Notes: generated from the letters alone by a model not told the origin. A stretch of DNA of 64,000 bases from Devosia sp. (GCF_028290625.1 NZ_JAQGJM010000033.1:1-64000); one strand, 5' to 3'; shown: positions 24,614-33,568, numbered from the stretch's first letter. Translations and numbers: made by a program.

Positions 24614-25621
24614 TCAAAGCTTCTTGCAGGAATTGCCGGGGACGAATTTGGGCGACAGCACGAAGTCCTGGGCCGGGTCGGCGGCGCCTTCGGGGCTCAT
24701 GATGCGGTGCAGGATGCGGCGGGCGATGATGCCGCCGAGCTTCAACGTGTCCTGGATGACCATAGTGATGCGCGGCGTGATCACGCTGCTCCACTGCACA
24801 TCGTCGATCATCGCCAGCGAGATATCGTCGGGACAATTGAAGCCCAGTTCCTGCATGGCTTGCAGGGCTGCAAGGGCAACTGCGTTGTTGGCGCCGATAA
24901 TGGCGGTGGGGCGTTCGGGCTGGACCAGCAGGCGCATGGCCGCTTCGTAGCCCGCGCTGCGCGTGAACTGGCCGTCGACAATGAAATTGGGGTTCACCTC
25001 GACCCCAGCGCTGCCCATGGTCTCCATGAAACCACGCAGACGCTCGGAGGCGGTGTGCATATGCTTGGGGCCGGCGATGAAGGCGATGCGGCGGTGGCCC
25101 AGTTGCAGCAGGTGCTCGGTGAGCATCGCGCCGGCCAGCCGATTGTCGGAGCCGACGAAGTCGCGGTCGATGCCGGCGACTTTCTGATCGAAGCACACCG
25201 TCGGCATTTTGATATTTTGCACGAAATCCACATAGGCCTGACCGTGCCCGGATGGCGCCAGCGCCAGCCCTGCCACCTTGAGGCCGGACAGGTGCTCGAC
25301 CAGCGCGCGTTCGCGTTCCGGCTTGCCCGATGAGTCGGTGATCAGCACGAAGTGGTCGTGCTCGATGGCGTAATTTTCCAGCTCGCGGCGGATGTCGCCA
25401 AAGAACGGATTGCCCACATTGCCGACCACAAACCCGATCATGCGACTGCGCCCGCGCGCCAGGCTTTGTGCCAGTGGGTCAACCACATAGCCCACGGTCT
25501 GTACCGCCTCGCGGATGCGCTCCAGCGTCTTCTGGCTGACGCGACCGGGATTGCTCAAAGCCAGCGACACAGTCGACACCGAAACGTCGGCGAGTTTGGC
25601 AACATCTCGGATGGTAGCCAT
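24614..25621 (-). CDS. LacI family transcriptional regulator
   Basis: 335 residues. The N-terminal headpiece is MATIRDVAKLADVSVSTVS, followed by the hinge LAQSLARGRS and a periplasmic-binding-like effector domain (MIGFVVGNVGNPFFGDIRREL region, GHRRIAFIAGP, IIGANN, ISLAMIDD). It is transcribed away from the fucosidase operon. Two sites of the same sequence type sit in the 220-base gap: a perfect 16-base palindrome before the fucosidase gene (25792-25807) and a 13-of-16 match 7 bases before its own ATG (25628-25643). Repression of both, with release by a fucose-type sugar, is the natural reading. Confidence 0.95.
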   Translation of the reverse strand: MATIRDVAKLADVSVSTVSLALSNPGRVSQKTLERIREAVQTVGYVVDPLAQSLARGRSRMIGFVVGNVGNPFFGDIRRELENYAIEHDHFVLITDSSGKPERERALVEHLSGLKVAGLALAPSGHGQAYVDFVQNIKMPTVCFDQKVAGIDRDFVGSDNRLAGAMLTEHLLQLGHRRIAFIAGPKHMHTASERLRGFMETMGSAGVEVNPNFIVDGQFTRSAGYEAAMRLLVQPERPTAIIGANNAVALAALQAMQELGFNCPDDISLAMIDDVQWSSVITPRITMVIQDTLKLGGIIARRILHRIMSPEGAADPAQDFVLSPKFVPGNSCKKL

Positions 25622-25627
25622 TACTGT

Positions 25628-25643
25628 GTCGAACCGCTTCTAT
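25628..25643. promoter_or_regulatory. Second, degenerate LacI-type operator (autoregulation)
   Basis: It matches the palindrome at 25792-25807 at 13 of 16 positions (core TCGAACCG) and lies 7 bases upstream of the regulator's start codon, over its ribosome site region. It is likely an auxiliary or self-control site, about 164 bases from the main operator, a distance compatible with looping. Confidence 0.5.
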
Positions 25644-25791
25644 AACTTTTGGCGTCGGCGAATATATGCACCTTGCCTGTTGGTAGGTGCCGAATGATGA
25701 GCATTCGAGCGGATTTCTGCAAGGCAATTCTCGAAATGATCACAACTCTCGAAACCGTCTTGACTCGGAGCGCATCCTAAATCAGTTTGAT

Positions 25792-25807
25792 ATCGAACCG
25801 GTTCGAT
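25792..25807. promoter_or_regulatory. LacI-family operator of the fucosidase/ABC operon
   Basis: ATCGAACCGGTTCGAT is a perfect 16-base palindrome with the central CG pair typical of LacI/GalR operators. It ends 34 bases before the fucosidase ATG and lies in the gap shared with the adjacent LacI-type gene. Confidence 0.75.
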
Positions 25808-25841
25808 TATGACGATGCGAAACCGGCAGATGGAGGAAAGA

Positions 25842-27164
25842 ATGGATAGCGCTGTGGGAAACGCCGGCCGTATCGACGGTTCGAGTGGCAAGGCTTGGTT
25901 CACCGAAGACCGTTTCGGCATGTTCATCCACTTCGGTCTTTATGCGCAGGGTGCGCGCCATGAATGGCTGCAGAACCGCGAGGAGATCTCGGGCGAGGAC
26001 TACGCCAAGTATTTCGAGAACTTCAATCCCGACCTCTATGACCCGCGCGAATGGGCGCGCCGCGCCAGGGAAGCGGGCATGAAATATGTGGTGCTGACCG
26101 CCAAGCACCATGAGGGCTTTTGTCTCTGGGACAGCAAGTTCACCGACTACAAGGCGACCAACACGCCCTATGGCAAGGACCTGCTCAAGACCTATGTTGA
26201 GGCGTTCCGCGCCGAGGGGCTGAGGGTTGGATTCTACTATTCGCTGATCGATTGGCATCACGAGGACTTCCCCATCGATGCGATCCATCCGCTGCGCAAT
26301 CATGCGGACGCGATCGAGATCAACAAGTCCCGCGACGTGCGCAAATATGCGGCCTATATGCGCAATCAGGTCACCGAACTGCTGACCAATTTCGGCGACA
26401 TCTCCGTCATCTGGTTCGATTTCAGTTACCCCAACCGCGAATATCGCGGCCTGCCCGGCAAGGGCCGCAATGATTGGGAAAGCGAAGAGCTGATCGCGAT
26501 GGTGCGCCAGTTGCAGCCCAATATTATTGTGGGCGACCGTCTCGACCTGCCCACCGATGGCAATCACCCCAAGGATCTGGCGACCCCGGAGCAATATACG
26601 CCGCGCGTGGCGCCGACCTCACAAGGCAAGCCGGTTCGCTGGGAAGTCTGCCACACCTTCAGCGGCTCATGGGGCTATTATCGCGACGAGACGAGCTGGA
26701 AGAATGCCGGCCAACTGATCAACCTGTTGATCGACACGGTCTCGCTGGGCGGCAACCTGTTGATGAATGTCGGCCCGACCGGTCGCGGCACGTTCGACGT
26801 GCGGGCCGAGGATGCGCTGGGCGTCTATCGCGACTGGATGCATGTCAACCAGCGCGCCATCTATGGAGCCGGTGCATCGAATTTTGTCGCCCCCAATGGC
26901 TGCAAGTTCACGCAGGTGGGCAATCGCCTTTACCTGCATGTGCAGACCTGGCCGTTCCGCCATATCCATATCGATGGACTGGGCGGCAAGGTGAAGTACG
27001 CGCAGTTCCTGCATGATGCGAGCGAGATCCACTGGCTCGATCCAGAGGCCGAAGTCGACTCCAATATCGGCGTCGCGGTCGGCAGCGGTATTCTCACGCT
27101 CGAGCTGCCGGTGATCAAGCCGAACGTGGTCGTGCCAGTTATCGAGCTGTTCCTCAAAGACTGA
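25842..27164 (+). CDS. GH29 alpha-L-fucosidase
   Basis: 440 residues from the ATG 5 bases after GGAGG; upstream in-frame starts at 25809 would overlap the operator region. Seen: WFTEDRFGMFIHFGLYA, the conserved YVVLTAKHHEGFCLWDS, RVGFYYSLIDWHH and the nucleophile Asp in VIWFDFSYP, then GNLLMNVGPTGRG. No signal peptide is visible, so it acts on an imported oligosaccharide or glycoside in the cytoplasm. Known: GH29 enzymes remove alpha-L-fucose with retention. It is the first gene under the LacI-type operator, followed by a nucleotidyltransferase-like gene and a full sugar importer. Confidence 0.93.
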   Translation: MDSAVGNAGRIDGSSGKAWFTEDRFGMFIHFGLYAQGARHEWLQNREEISGEDYAKYFENFNPDLYDPREWARRAREAGMKYVVLTAKHHEGFCLWDSKFTDYKATNTPYGKDLLKTYVEAFRAEGLRVGFYYSLIDWHHEDFPIDAIHPLRNHADAIEINKSRDVRKYAAYMRNQVTELLTNFGDISVIWFDFSYPNREYRGLPGKGRNDWESEELIAMVRQLQPNIIVGDRLDLPTDGNHPKDLATPEQYTPRVAPTSQGKPVRWEVCHTFSGSWGYYRDETSWKNAGQLINLLIDTVSLGGNLLMNVGPTGRGTFDVRAEDALGVYRDWMHVNQRAIYGAGASNFVAPNGCKFTQVGNRLYLHVQTWPFRHIHIDGLGGKVKYAQFLHDASEIHWLDPEAEVDSNIGVAVGSGILTLELPVIKPNVVVPVIELFLKD

Positions 27165-27174
27165 TCGGTCAGCG

Positions 27175-27960
27175 ATGAGCATCGAGCAAGACCTGTTTGC
27201 CAGCATGACCCCCCTCATCGCCAATCTGGCCGAGGAGGGGAATGGCGCGGTGTCGCTTGGCGGCTCGCGCGCCAAGCAGCGCTCGGACGCGCAGTCGGAT
27301 TTCGATTTTCGCGTCTATAGCGACCGCTACAAGGGGCCGGTTTTGCAGCAAACCAGCGCGTGGCGTCAGTTCGACGCCGCACTGCAAAGCTGGGAAGCCA
27401 AGGGGTTGCGCCTCGATGGTGTGTGGGCGCGGAGCTATGCGGGCGTGCAGGCCGACCTCGATGCGTGGATTGCCGGCAAGGGACAGACCAAGACCTATGA
27501 GTGGACGATCTGGGGTTATCATCTGCCCACCGATCTCTCCGACCAGCAGATCATCGTTGATCCCCGGGGCATTCTAGCCCGCTGGAAGGAGCAGTTGGCC
27601 GTCTACCCGGACGCCTTGCGGACATCGCTGATCAGCCAACACCTCGAGGTGCTGCGCTACTGGGCGAGTGACTATCACTATGCCAGCAAGGTGATGCGGC
27701 GCGATCTGGTGTTTCTGGTCGGGCTGACTGGCAAGCTGGCGAACGCGATCCTGCAGGTCGTGTTCGCCGTCAACCGGACCTACTACCCGGGCGACGGCTG
27801 GAACCTGGCGATTGCCAAGGATCTTGCTCTGCTGCCGCCCGATTTCATTGGGCGCATGACCGCCATTTTGGAACCCGGCCATGACACCGAATGCTGGCAG
27901 CGACAGCGCCATGCGCTGATCGAAGTGATCGCCGATCTGGAGGTTCTGACAGCCGAGTAA
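27175..27960 (+). CDS. DUF4037-like nucleotidyltransferase-fold protein
   Basis: 261 residues, 10 bases after the fucosidase stop. Residues 28-46 carry the polymerase-beta-type nucleotidyltransferase motif (LGGSRAKQRSDAQSDFDF: GS, then D-x-D). The C-terminal two-thirds is helical, as in DUF4037 or aminoglycoside adenylyltransferase-like proteins. Known: such enzymes move a nucleotide to a small molecule or protein. Its presence inside a fucosidase/sugar-import operon is unusual, and no partner toxin or antibiotic gene is adjacent. A role in modifying the imported glycoside (for example an aminoglycoside-like sugar) is speculation. Confidence 0.75.
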   Translation: MSIEQDLFASMTPLIANLAEEGNGAVSLGGSRAKQRSDAQSDFDFRVYSDRYKGPVLQQTSAWRQFDAALQSWEAKGLRLDGVWARSYAGVQADLDAWIAGKGQTKTYEWTIWGYHLPTDLSDQQIIVDPRGILARWKEQLAVYPDALRTSLISQHLEVLRYWASDYHYASKVMRRDLVFLVGLTGKLANAILQVVFAVNRTYYPGDGWNLAIAKDLALLPPDFIGRMTAILEPGHDTECWQRQRHALIEVIADLEVLTAE

Positions 27961-28081
27961 TCCGTGCCAGTCGTCGTCGTCATGTTGAGGAGCATGAGGG
28001 CCCGGCGGGCAAAGGAGCAGACGTTTACACCGTGCCTAAGCAAAACATCGACACCATCATAGTCACTGAGGAGGAACTATC

Positions 28082-29299
28082 GTGAAACTGTCTCTTATTC
28101 TGGCAACCGCCGCTTTGGTGGGAACCTCTGCCTTCGCCATGCAGGTGCAGGCACAGGATGCCCCAGTCAATCTCACCTGGCAGATGTGGGGCGACCAAAC
28201 TGATCAGGCGCTGTGGCAGAGCCTGGCCGATCTGGTCACCGAGCAATATCCCAACATCAAGGTGACCCCGCAGATCTCGGGCTGGACCGACTACTGGACG
28301 CGCCTGCCGGTGCTGGCGTCGTCCGGCGAGATTGGCGACATCGTCGCCATGCAGTCCATGCGCATGCCGAGCTTTTATTCCATTCTGGAACCGCTCGACG
28401 CCCATTTCGCTACGGACTCGTTTGACGTCAAAGTCTTCGAGCCATCCATCGTCAGCGGGCTGTCCCATGACGGCGCCGTCTACGGCCTGCCCTATGACGT
28501 TGGTCCGTGGCTGGTGTTCTACAACCGCGACATGTTCAAGGCCGCGGGCCTTGCGGAACCGGCGATGGACTGGACCTTCGACGACTTCAAGGCCGCGGCT
28601 GACAAGCTCACCGCGGGCGGCAATTTCGGCTACGCCACCCAGGCGTTCGACTACATCGCCGGCCCGGTTGCCCTGGGCGCTGAATACTTCAACGATGCCA
28701 ACCAGTTCGACCTGACCAATGCCGGTTATGCCGCCGCTGTTGGCAAGTATGTCGACCTCACGGCCGTCGACAAAGCCTCGCCGGTCTTTGCTTCGGGCGC
28801 CAGTGCGGTGCAGGCCAGCGGCCGCTTCGCATCGGGTAATGCGGCGATGTATATTGACGGTCCATGGTCGATGATCTCGGCCGCCAAGGGCGCCAACTTC
28901 GAAATGGGCATTGCGCCCCTGCCGCGCGGCGATGGTCCGTCCCGCTTCATCACCGCCGGTTCCGGCTTCGGCATCGCCGCTGCCGGCCAGCATAAGGAGG
29001 AAGCCTATAAGGCGCTCCAGGTTCTGACCGGTCCGAAGGCCGCTGAAATCCTTGCCTCTGCCGGCCGTGCGCTGCCCGGTCGCCTGGCCGAGCAGCATTT
29101 CTGGTATGATGTGGCTGCCAAGGACGTGAAGGGCACCCGCGAAACGCTGGAATACTCGTTCGAGCACGCTACCCCGTTCCGCCTGAACGAGACCTGGAAC
29201 GAGTTCGAAAACCTGATGACCCAGTACATGCCGCTGGCTCTGAACGGTGACAACACCACTGAAGGCGTGCTGGCCGACATCCAGAGCCAACTCCCCTAG
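28082..29299 (+). CDS. ABC sugar-binding protein (family 1, MalE/UgpB-like)
   Basis: 405 residues from a GTG 9 bases after GAGGAGG. A signal peptide (SLILATAALVGTSAFA) is cut near residue 23. The mature part has the family-1 pattern: VNLTWQMWGDQTDQALWQ, YGLPYDVGPWLVFYNRDMF and the late SGFGIAAAGQHKEEAYKAL. Known: these bind mono- to oligosaccharides for MalFGK-type importers. Two permeases and an ATPase follow. The neighbouring fucosidase suggests a fucosylated oligosaccharide or glycoside. A hairpin follows the stop. Confidence 0.93.
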   Translation: MKLSLILATAALVGTSAFAMQVQAQDAPVNLTWQMWGDQTDQALWQSLADLVTEQYPNIKVTPQISGWTDYWTRLPVLASSGEIGDIVAMQSMRMPSFYSILEPLDAHFATDSFDVKVFEPSIVSGLSHDGAVYGLPYDVGPWLVFYNRDMFKAAGLAEPAMDWTFDDFKAAADKLTAGGNFGYATQAFDYIAGPVALGAEYFNDANQFDLTNAGYAAAVGKYVDLTAVDKASPVFASGASAVQASGRFASGNAAMYIDGPWSMISAAKGANFEMGIAPLPRGDGPSRFITAGSGFGIAAAGQHKEEAYKALQVLTGPKAAEILASAGRALPGRLAEQHFWYDVAAKDVKGTRETLEYSFEHATPFRLNETWNEFENLMTQYMPLALNGDNTTEGVLADIQSQLP

Positions 29300-29312
29300 C
29301 CTTTAGCGCGCT

Positions 29313-29330
29313 TGGCCGGGCTACCGGCCA
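29313..29330 (+). terminator. Intercistronic hairpin after second binding-protein gene
   Basis: TGGCCGG / CCGGCCA stem with a 4-base GCTA loop, 14 bases after the binding-protein stop and before the permease gene. It parallels the hairpin at 9105-9135 and probably favours binding-protein message. Confidence 0.5.
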
Positions 29331-29355
29331 GGCGTCATCCAGAAGGGAAAGTCTG

Positions 29356-30288
29356 ATGGCTGTCGTCGAACGAATTGCCGCCACTAGGGCGGTGACCAGG
29401 AAGCGTAAAAGCCGGCCGGAACGGGGCGAGGGAAGAACGGCGTTCTTCTTCCTGCTACCAAGCCTGATCGGCGTCACGCTGTTCCTGGTCGTGCCCATCA
29501 TCGCATCGGTGGTTCTCAGTTTCACCAATTGGAAGCTGCTGGGACAGCCTCAATTCGTCGGCTTCGCCAACTATATTCGCCTGTTCACCGCCGACCCGCA
29601 GTTCTGGCCGGTGGTGCGCAATACGCTGTTCTTCACCTTCGAATATCTGGTGCTGAACATCATTATCTCATTGGGGCTGGCAGTTTGGATATCCAGCCTC
29701 AAGATGGGACAGCGATGGTTCCGGGTGATTTTTTTCCTCCCAACCTTCACCCCGGGCATCGCTGTCGCCATCGTCTGGATGCTGATCTTTGCCCCCGGCG
29801 GCTTCTTCGACTTCGTCATGGGGGCGCTTTCCATCCACCTGCCAAATCTGCTCACCGACCAGAAGCTGGCTATGCAGGCGGTGATCATCGTCTCGCTCTG
29901 GGCCGGGGTCGGCTACAATACGGTGCTGTTCAACGCCGCGCTCGACATGGTGCCGGCAAACTATCTGGAAGCCGCCCGTATCGATGGCGCTTCGGCCTGG
30001 GACCGGTTCTGGAAAATCCGGCTGCCGCTGATCTCGCCGACGCTGTTCTTCGGCACGGTGATGACGGCGATTACCTCGCTGCAGGTGTTCGACCAGATCT
30101 ACGTCATGACACGCGGCGGACCGGGCTCGGCTACGGCGACGCTGGGTTATTCGATCTTCCAGAAGGGTTTTCAGAATTTCCAGATGGGCTACGCCTCGTC
30201 CATTGCCTGGGTCATGTTCGCCATGATCATGGCACTCACCGCGTTCCAGTTCTGGCTCCAGCGCAAGTGGGTGCATTATGACAACTAG
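29356..30288 (+). CDS. Sugar ABC transporter permease (MalF/UgpA-type)
   Basis: 310 residues with six membrane segments after a basic N-terminus (RKRKSRPERGEGR). The family's EAA loop is visible as YLEAARIDGASAWDRFWKI. An AGAAGGGAAA site precedes the ATG. Its 3' end overlaps the next permease gene by 11 bases, so the two are coupled and form the heterodimeric channel. Confidence 0.94.
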   Translation: MAVVERIAATRAVTRKRKSRPERGEGRTAFFFLLPSLIGVTLFLVVPIIASVVLSFTNWKLLGQPQFVGFANYIRLFTADPQFWPVVRNTLFFTFEYLVLNIIISLGLAVWISSLKMGQRWFRVIFFLPTFTPGIAVAIVWMLIFAPGGFFDFVMGALSIHLPNLLTDQKLAMQAVIIVSLWAGVGYNTVLFNAALDMVPANYLEAARIDGASAWDRFWKIRLPLISPTLFFGTVMTAITSLQVFDQIYVMTRGGPGSATATLGYSIFQKGFQNFQMGYASSIAWVMFAMIMALTAFQFWLQRKWVHYDN

Positions 30289-31138
30289 AACCAAGGCAAA
30301 GGCTAATGCCCGCCGCACGCTGGCGCTCGATATTCTCAATCACGGCGCGCTGGCGCTGGTGGCGCTACTGTTCCTGTTCCCGTTCTTCTGGATGGTGTCC
30401 AACGCGGTGCGCAGCAATGCCGAAGTGCTGGCGATTCCGGTTCGTATCCTCCCCAACGTGTTCGAGTGGGATAACTTCGCCAAAGCCTGGACGACGCTGC
30501 CGTTCGGCCGGTTCTTCATCAACAGCGTGGTCATTTCGGTCAGCGTGACGGTGATTACCGTGCTGGTATCGTGCCTGTCGGGCTACGCCTTTGCGCGGCT
30601 GAAGTTTCCCGGTCGCGATAAACTGCTGATGGCGTATCTTGCCACGTTGATGGTGCCGAGCATCATGCTGATTATCCCGTTGTTCCTGATCGTCAACAAG
30701 TTGGGGATGATCAACACCTTCCAGGGCGTCATCTTGCCGGTGGCGTTCGGCACGTTTGGTTCGTTCCTGCTGCGCCAGTTCTTCCTGTCCATCCCGCTGG
30801 AGCTGGAAGAGGCGGCGAGGATCGACGGGGCATCGCGGCTGCGCATCCTGGTCAGCATCATCATCCCGCTATCCATGCCGGCCATTGGCCTCTTGTCGCT
30901 GTTCACCTTTATCGCGCAGTGGAACAACTTCCTGTGGCCGCTGATCGTCATGACCGGCGCCGACAATGCGACGCTGCCGGTTGGCCTGACCCTGTTCCAG
31001 ACGCAGCAGACCACGGCCTGGAACTACATCATGGCCGGCGCGACGCTCTCGATGATCCCGGGCGTCATCCTCGCCGTCGTGCTGCAAAAGCTCATCTACA
31101 ACAGCATTTCGCTGAACGCCGGCATGGGCGGTCGCTAG
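30278..31138 (+). CDS. Sugar ABC transporter permease (MalG/UgpE-type)
   Basis: 286 residues with six membrane segments and the EAA loop LEEAARIDGASRLRILV. The start ATG lies inside the end of the preceding permease gene. It is the second half of the channel. The ATPase gene follows after 36 bases with its own AGGGGA site. Confidence 0.94.
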   Translation: MTTRTKAKANARRTLALDILNHGALALVALLFLFPFFWMVSNAVRSNAEVLAIPVRILPNVFEWDNFAKAWTTLPFGRFFINSVVISVSVTVITVLVSCLSGYAFARLKFPGRDKLLMAYLATLMVPSIMLIIPLFLIVNKLGMINTFQGVILPVAFGTFGSFLLRQFFLSIPLELEEAARIDGASRLRILVSIIIPLSMPAIGLLSLFTFIAQWNNFLWPLIVMTGADNATLPVGLTLFQTQQTTAWNYIMAGATLSMIPGVILAVVLQKLIYNSISLNAGMGGR

Positions 31139-31174
31139 GCGATCGTCCGACAAAAACCTCGCAGGGGACCCGAA

Positions 31175-32245
31175 ATGGCCAATGTAACAATCACCGATGT
31201 CGTCAAGAACTACGGCCAGCTCGAAGTTCTGCACGGCGTTTCCGCAACCGTCGCGGATGGCGAATTCGTCGTCCTGGTCGGCCCGTCCGGCTGCGGCAAG
31301 TCCACGCTGCTGCGCATGATCGCCGGCCTTGAAAGCATCAGCGACGGCGACATCGAAATCGGAGATCGGGTGGTCAACGACCTCGAACCCAAGGAGCGCG
31401 ACATCGCCATGGTGTTCCAGAGCTACGCGCTTTATCCGCACATGACGGTGCGCGCCAATATGGCGTTTTCGCTCAAGCTGGCGCGGCGCAGCAAGGACGA
31501 GATCGAGCAGATGGTCAATCGCGCTGCCGAGATTCTCGATCTGTCGGCGCTTCTCGATCGCTATCCGCGCCAGCTCTCCGGCGGGCAGCGCCAGCGTGTT
31601 GCCATGGGCCGCGCCATCGTGCGCAATCCGGCGGTGTTCCTGTTCGACGAGCCGCTCAGCAATCTCGACGCCAAGCTGCGCGTGCAGATGCGCGGCGAGA
31701 TCAAGGCGCTGCACCAGCGGCTCGGCGCGACGATGATCTATGTGACCCATGACCAGATGGAAGCCATGACCATGGGCGACCGGATCGTCGTGATGCGCGC
31801 CGGGGTAATCGAACAAATGGGCACGCCGCTCGAAATCTACGACACGCCGGCCAACAGCTTCGTCGCCTCGTTCATCGGCTCGCCTTCGATGAACCTTATC
31901 GATGGCGTCGTGCAAACCCAGAACAATCAGCTCGTGCTGCAAGCCGATGATGGGGCCATTTGGCCACTGCCGTCGAACGTCAATGTGAAAGCCGGAACAC
32001 CAGTTCAACTCGGTATTCGCCCCGAACACATCTATCTCGATCCCGCCGGGCTACCCGCCGAGGCAATCATTATCGAGCCCACTGGTGCCGACACCCACGT
32101 CCAGCTGCGCGTCGGCAAACAATTGCTCACTGGCGTCTTCCGCGATCGTCCCGACATTACCCTCAATGGCACGTTCCATGTCCGCCCGGACGTCAGCCGT
32201 GCGCACGTCTTCGACAAAACCTCGGGAAAGCGCATCGGCGCGTAA
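31175..32245 (+). CDS. Sugar ABC transporter ATP-binding protein (MalK/UgpC-type)
   Basis: 356 residues. The ATPase domain has Walker [11 protein letters not shown]-loop [10 protein letters not shown], signature LSGGQRQR, Walker [13 protein letters not shown] and H-loop VTHDQMEA. Residues about 240-356 form the OB-fold regulatory domain of the MalK group ([10 protein letters not shown]). It is the last gene of the fucosidase/importer operon. Every part of an importer is thus encoded between 28082 and 32245. Confidence 0.95.
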   Translation: MANVTITDVVKNYGQLEVLHGVSATVADGEFVVLVGPSGCGKSTLLRMIAGLESISDGDIEIGDRVVNDLEPKERDIAMVFQSYALYPHMTVRANMAFSLKLARRSKDEIEQMVNRAAEILDLSALLDRYPRQLSGGQRQRVAMGRAIVRNPAVFLFDEPLSNLDAKLRVQMRGEIKALHQRLGATMIYVTHDQMEAMTMGDRIVVMRAGVIEQMGTPLEIYDTPANSFVASFIGSPSMNLIDGVVQTQNNQLVLQADDGAIWPLPSNVNVKAGTPVQLGIRPEHIYLDPAGLPAEAIIIEPTGADTHVQLRVGKQLLTGVFRDRPDITLNGTFHVRPDVSRAHVFDKTSGKRIGA

Positions 32246-32259
32246 AGCGGTGTAGGTCA

Positions 32260-32772
32260 TCAAAGCGCCAACTGAGCCTTTCTGGCCATGACTGCCTGGT
32301 AGCCAGCCTGCAACTGGGCCCGGACAGACGGTCCCTGCCCCGGCGGCAGCAATGCGCCGAGCTGTTCGGCGCGCAACTCGGACATGAACTGCACCCACAT
32401 GGGCGGGCCGCCCTCTTCGAGCAGGATGGCGCGGATGCTGAGCTCCTCGCTGACCGGCAGCCACTTGCTGCCCCAGGCGCCAAGGTGGGCCATGATCGGC
32501 ACCAGCTCGATAGCCATTTCAGTGAGACTGTAGATACCCTTCTGCTTGTGCGTAGGGTCATCGGCCCGCGTCAGCATGTCGAGCGCCATCAGTGATTTTA
32601 GCCGGTCCGCCAGGATGTTGGAGGAGATGCCCTCCTGCGATCCGAGCAGCAGTTCGCGGAAATGGCGGCGGCCACCAAAGATCATGTCGCGCAAGATGAG
32701 CAGGCTCCATTTGTCGCCGAACACCTCAAGCGAGAGATTGATCGGGCAGCCCGAGCGGTGATCATCAGTCAT
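32260..32772 (-). CDS. HxlR family winged-helix regulator
   Basis: 170 residues. The N-terminal CPINLSLEVFGDKWSLLILRD is the HxlR hallmark, with a Cys at position 9 that is often redox-sensitive. The winged helix (FRELLLGSQEGISSNILADRLK) and YSLTEMAIELVPI follow. The C-terminal 60 residues extend beyond the usual HxlR length. It is divergent from an alpha/beta hydrolase gene. The 88-base gap holds two 23-24-base palindromes of the same sequence, probably its operators. Likely effectors are reactive electrophiles or quinones, by family precedent. Confidence 0.92.
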   Translation of the reverse strand: MTDDHRSGCPINLSLEVFGDKWSLLILRDMIFGGRRHFRELLLGSQEGISSNILADRLKSLMALDMLTRADDPTHKQKGIYSLTEMAIELVPIMAHLGAWGSKWLPVSEELSIRAILLEEGGPPMWVQFMSELRAEQLGALLPPGQGPSVRAQLQAGYQAVMARKAQLAL

Positions 32773-32786
32773 TTGGCGGCTCCAAA

Positions 32787-32810
32787 AACTGGTTGCATTA
32801 TGGCACCAGT
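32787..32810. promoter_or_regulatory. HxlR-type operator, copy 1
   Basis: An inverted repeat with ACTGGT...ACCAGT ends, starting with AACTGGTTGCAT. It lies 15 bases before the HxlR start codon. The first 12 bases recur exactly at 32824, 37 bases on. Confidence 0.6.
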
Positions 32811-32823
32811 GATCCTAACCTGC

Positions 32824-32847
32824 AACTGGTTGCATAATGCAATCAGT
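32824..32847. promoter_or_regulatory. HxlR-type operator, copy 2
   Basis: A near-perfect palindrome with arms ACTGGTTGCAT / ATGCAATCAGT, 14 bases before the hydrolase start. With copy 1 it brackets both divergent promoters, so the regulator probably controls itself and the hydrolase/reductase pair. Confidence 0.6.
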
Positions 32848-32860
32848 GTTGGAGGATGAG

Positions 32861-33553
32861 ATGAATGCCAATAATCCAAGAGGCACTTTCGTCGTCGCTC
32901 ACGGCGCCTGGACCGGCGGTTGGTCGTGGCAGCGTGTCGTCGATCGGCTGCAGGCGCATGGGCACCGGATGCTGGTCCCAACCCTCACCGGCCTGTGCGA
33001 GCGATCGCACCTTGCCGGGTCGGAGGTGAACCTCGACACGCACATCGCCGATATCGTCAACGAGATCACCTGGAAGGACCTGCACGGCATCGTCCTCGTC
33101 GGCCATTCCTATGGCGGGATCGTCGCCATGGGCGTCGCCGAGCAGGTGGCGGACCGGATCGCCTCGTTCGTTTTCATCGAGGCCCTGGTCCTCGCCGATG
33201 GCCAGTCGTTCGCCGATCTGGCACCCGGCTGGGAACTGGAGGGATTGCTGACAGAGGCGCCGCCGAGCGCGCCGGGCGAGTACAAAAACGACGCGGATCG
33301 GCTCTGGGTGGACAGCAAGTCGACACCGCAGCCGACGGCGACGATCACGCAGAAGCTGCGGATCACCGATGCCTTTCAGCGGATCGCCAACAAGACTTTC
33401 ATCGTGGCCAAGCATGGAGGTTTTGAGGAGACGGCGAACCGGTTCAGGTCCGATCCGACATGGACCGTCAGGGAGATCGCGTCGGGCCACGACGTGCCGA
33501 TCGACGCGCCGGACGAGCTTACCGCCATGCTCGAAGACGCAATTCCAAACTGA
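32861..33553 (+). CDS. Alpha/beta hydrolase (EstC-like)
   Basis: 230 residues from the ATG 6 bases after GGAGG; the ATG at 32837 lies in the operator region. Seen: oxyanion region VVAHGAWTGGWSW, nucleophile Ser in LVGHSYGG, and His in ASGHDVPIDAP near the C-terminus, giving a complete catalytic set. No signal peptide. It is followed 15 bases later by a RibD-like reductase, and both appear to be under the HxlR-type operators. A detoxification esterase role is plausible by context only. Confidence 0.9.
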   Translation: MNANNPRGTFVVAHGAWTGGWSWQRVVDRLQAHGHRMLVPTLTGLCERSHLAGSEVNLDTHIADIVNEITWKDLHGIVLVGHSYGGIVAMGVAEQVADRIASFVFIEALVLADGQSFADLAPGWELEGLLTEAPPSAPGEYKNDADRLWVDSKSTPQPTATITQKLRITDAFQRIANKTFIVAKHGGFEETANRFRSDPTWTVREIASGHDVPIDAPDELTAMLEDAIPN

Positions 33554-33568
33554 TCAAGGGAGAGAAAA

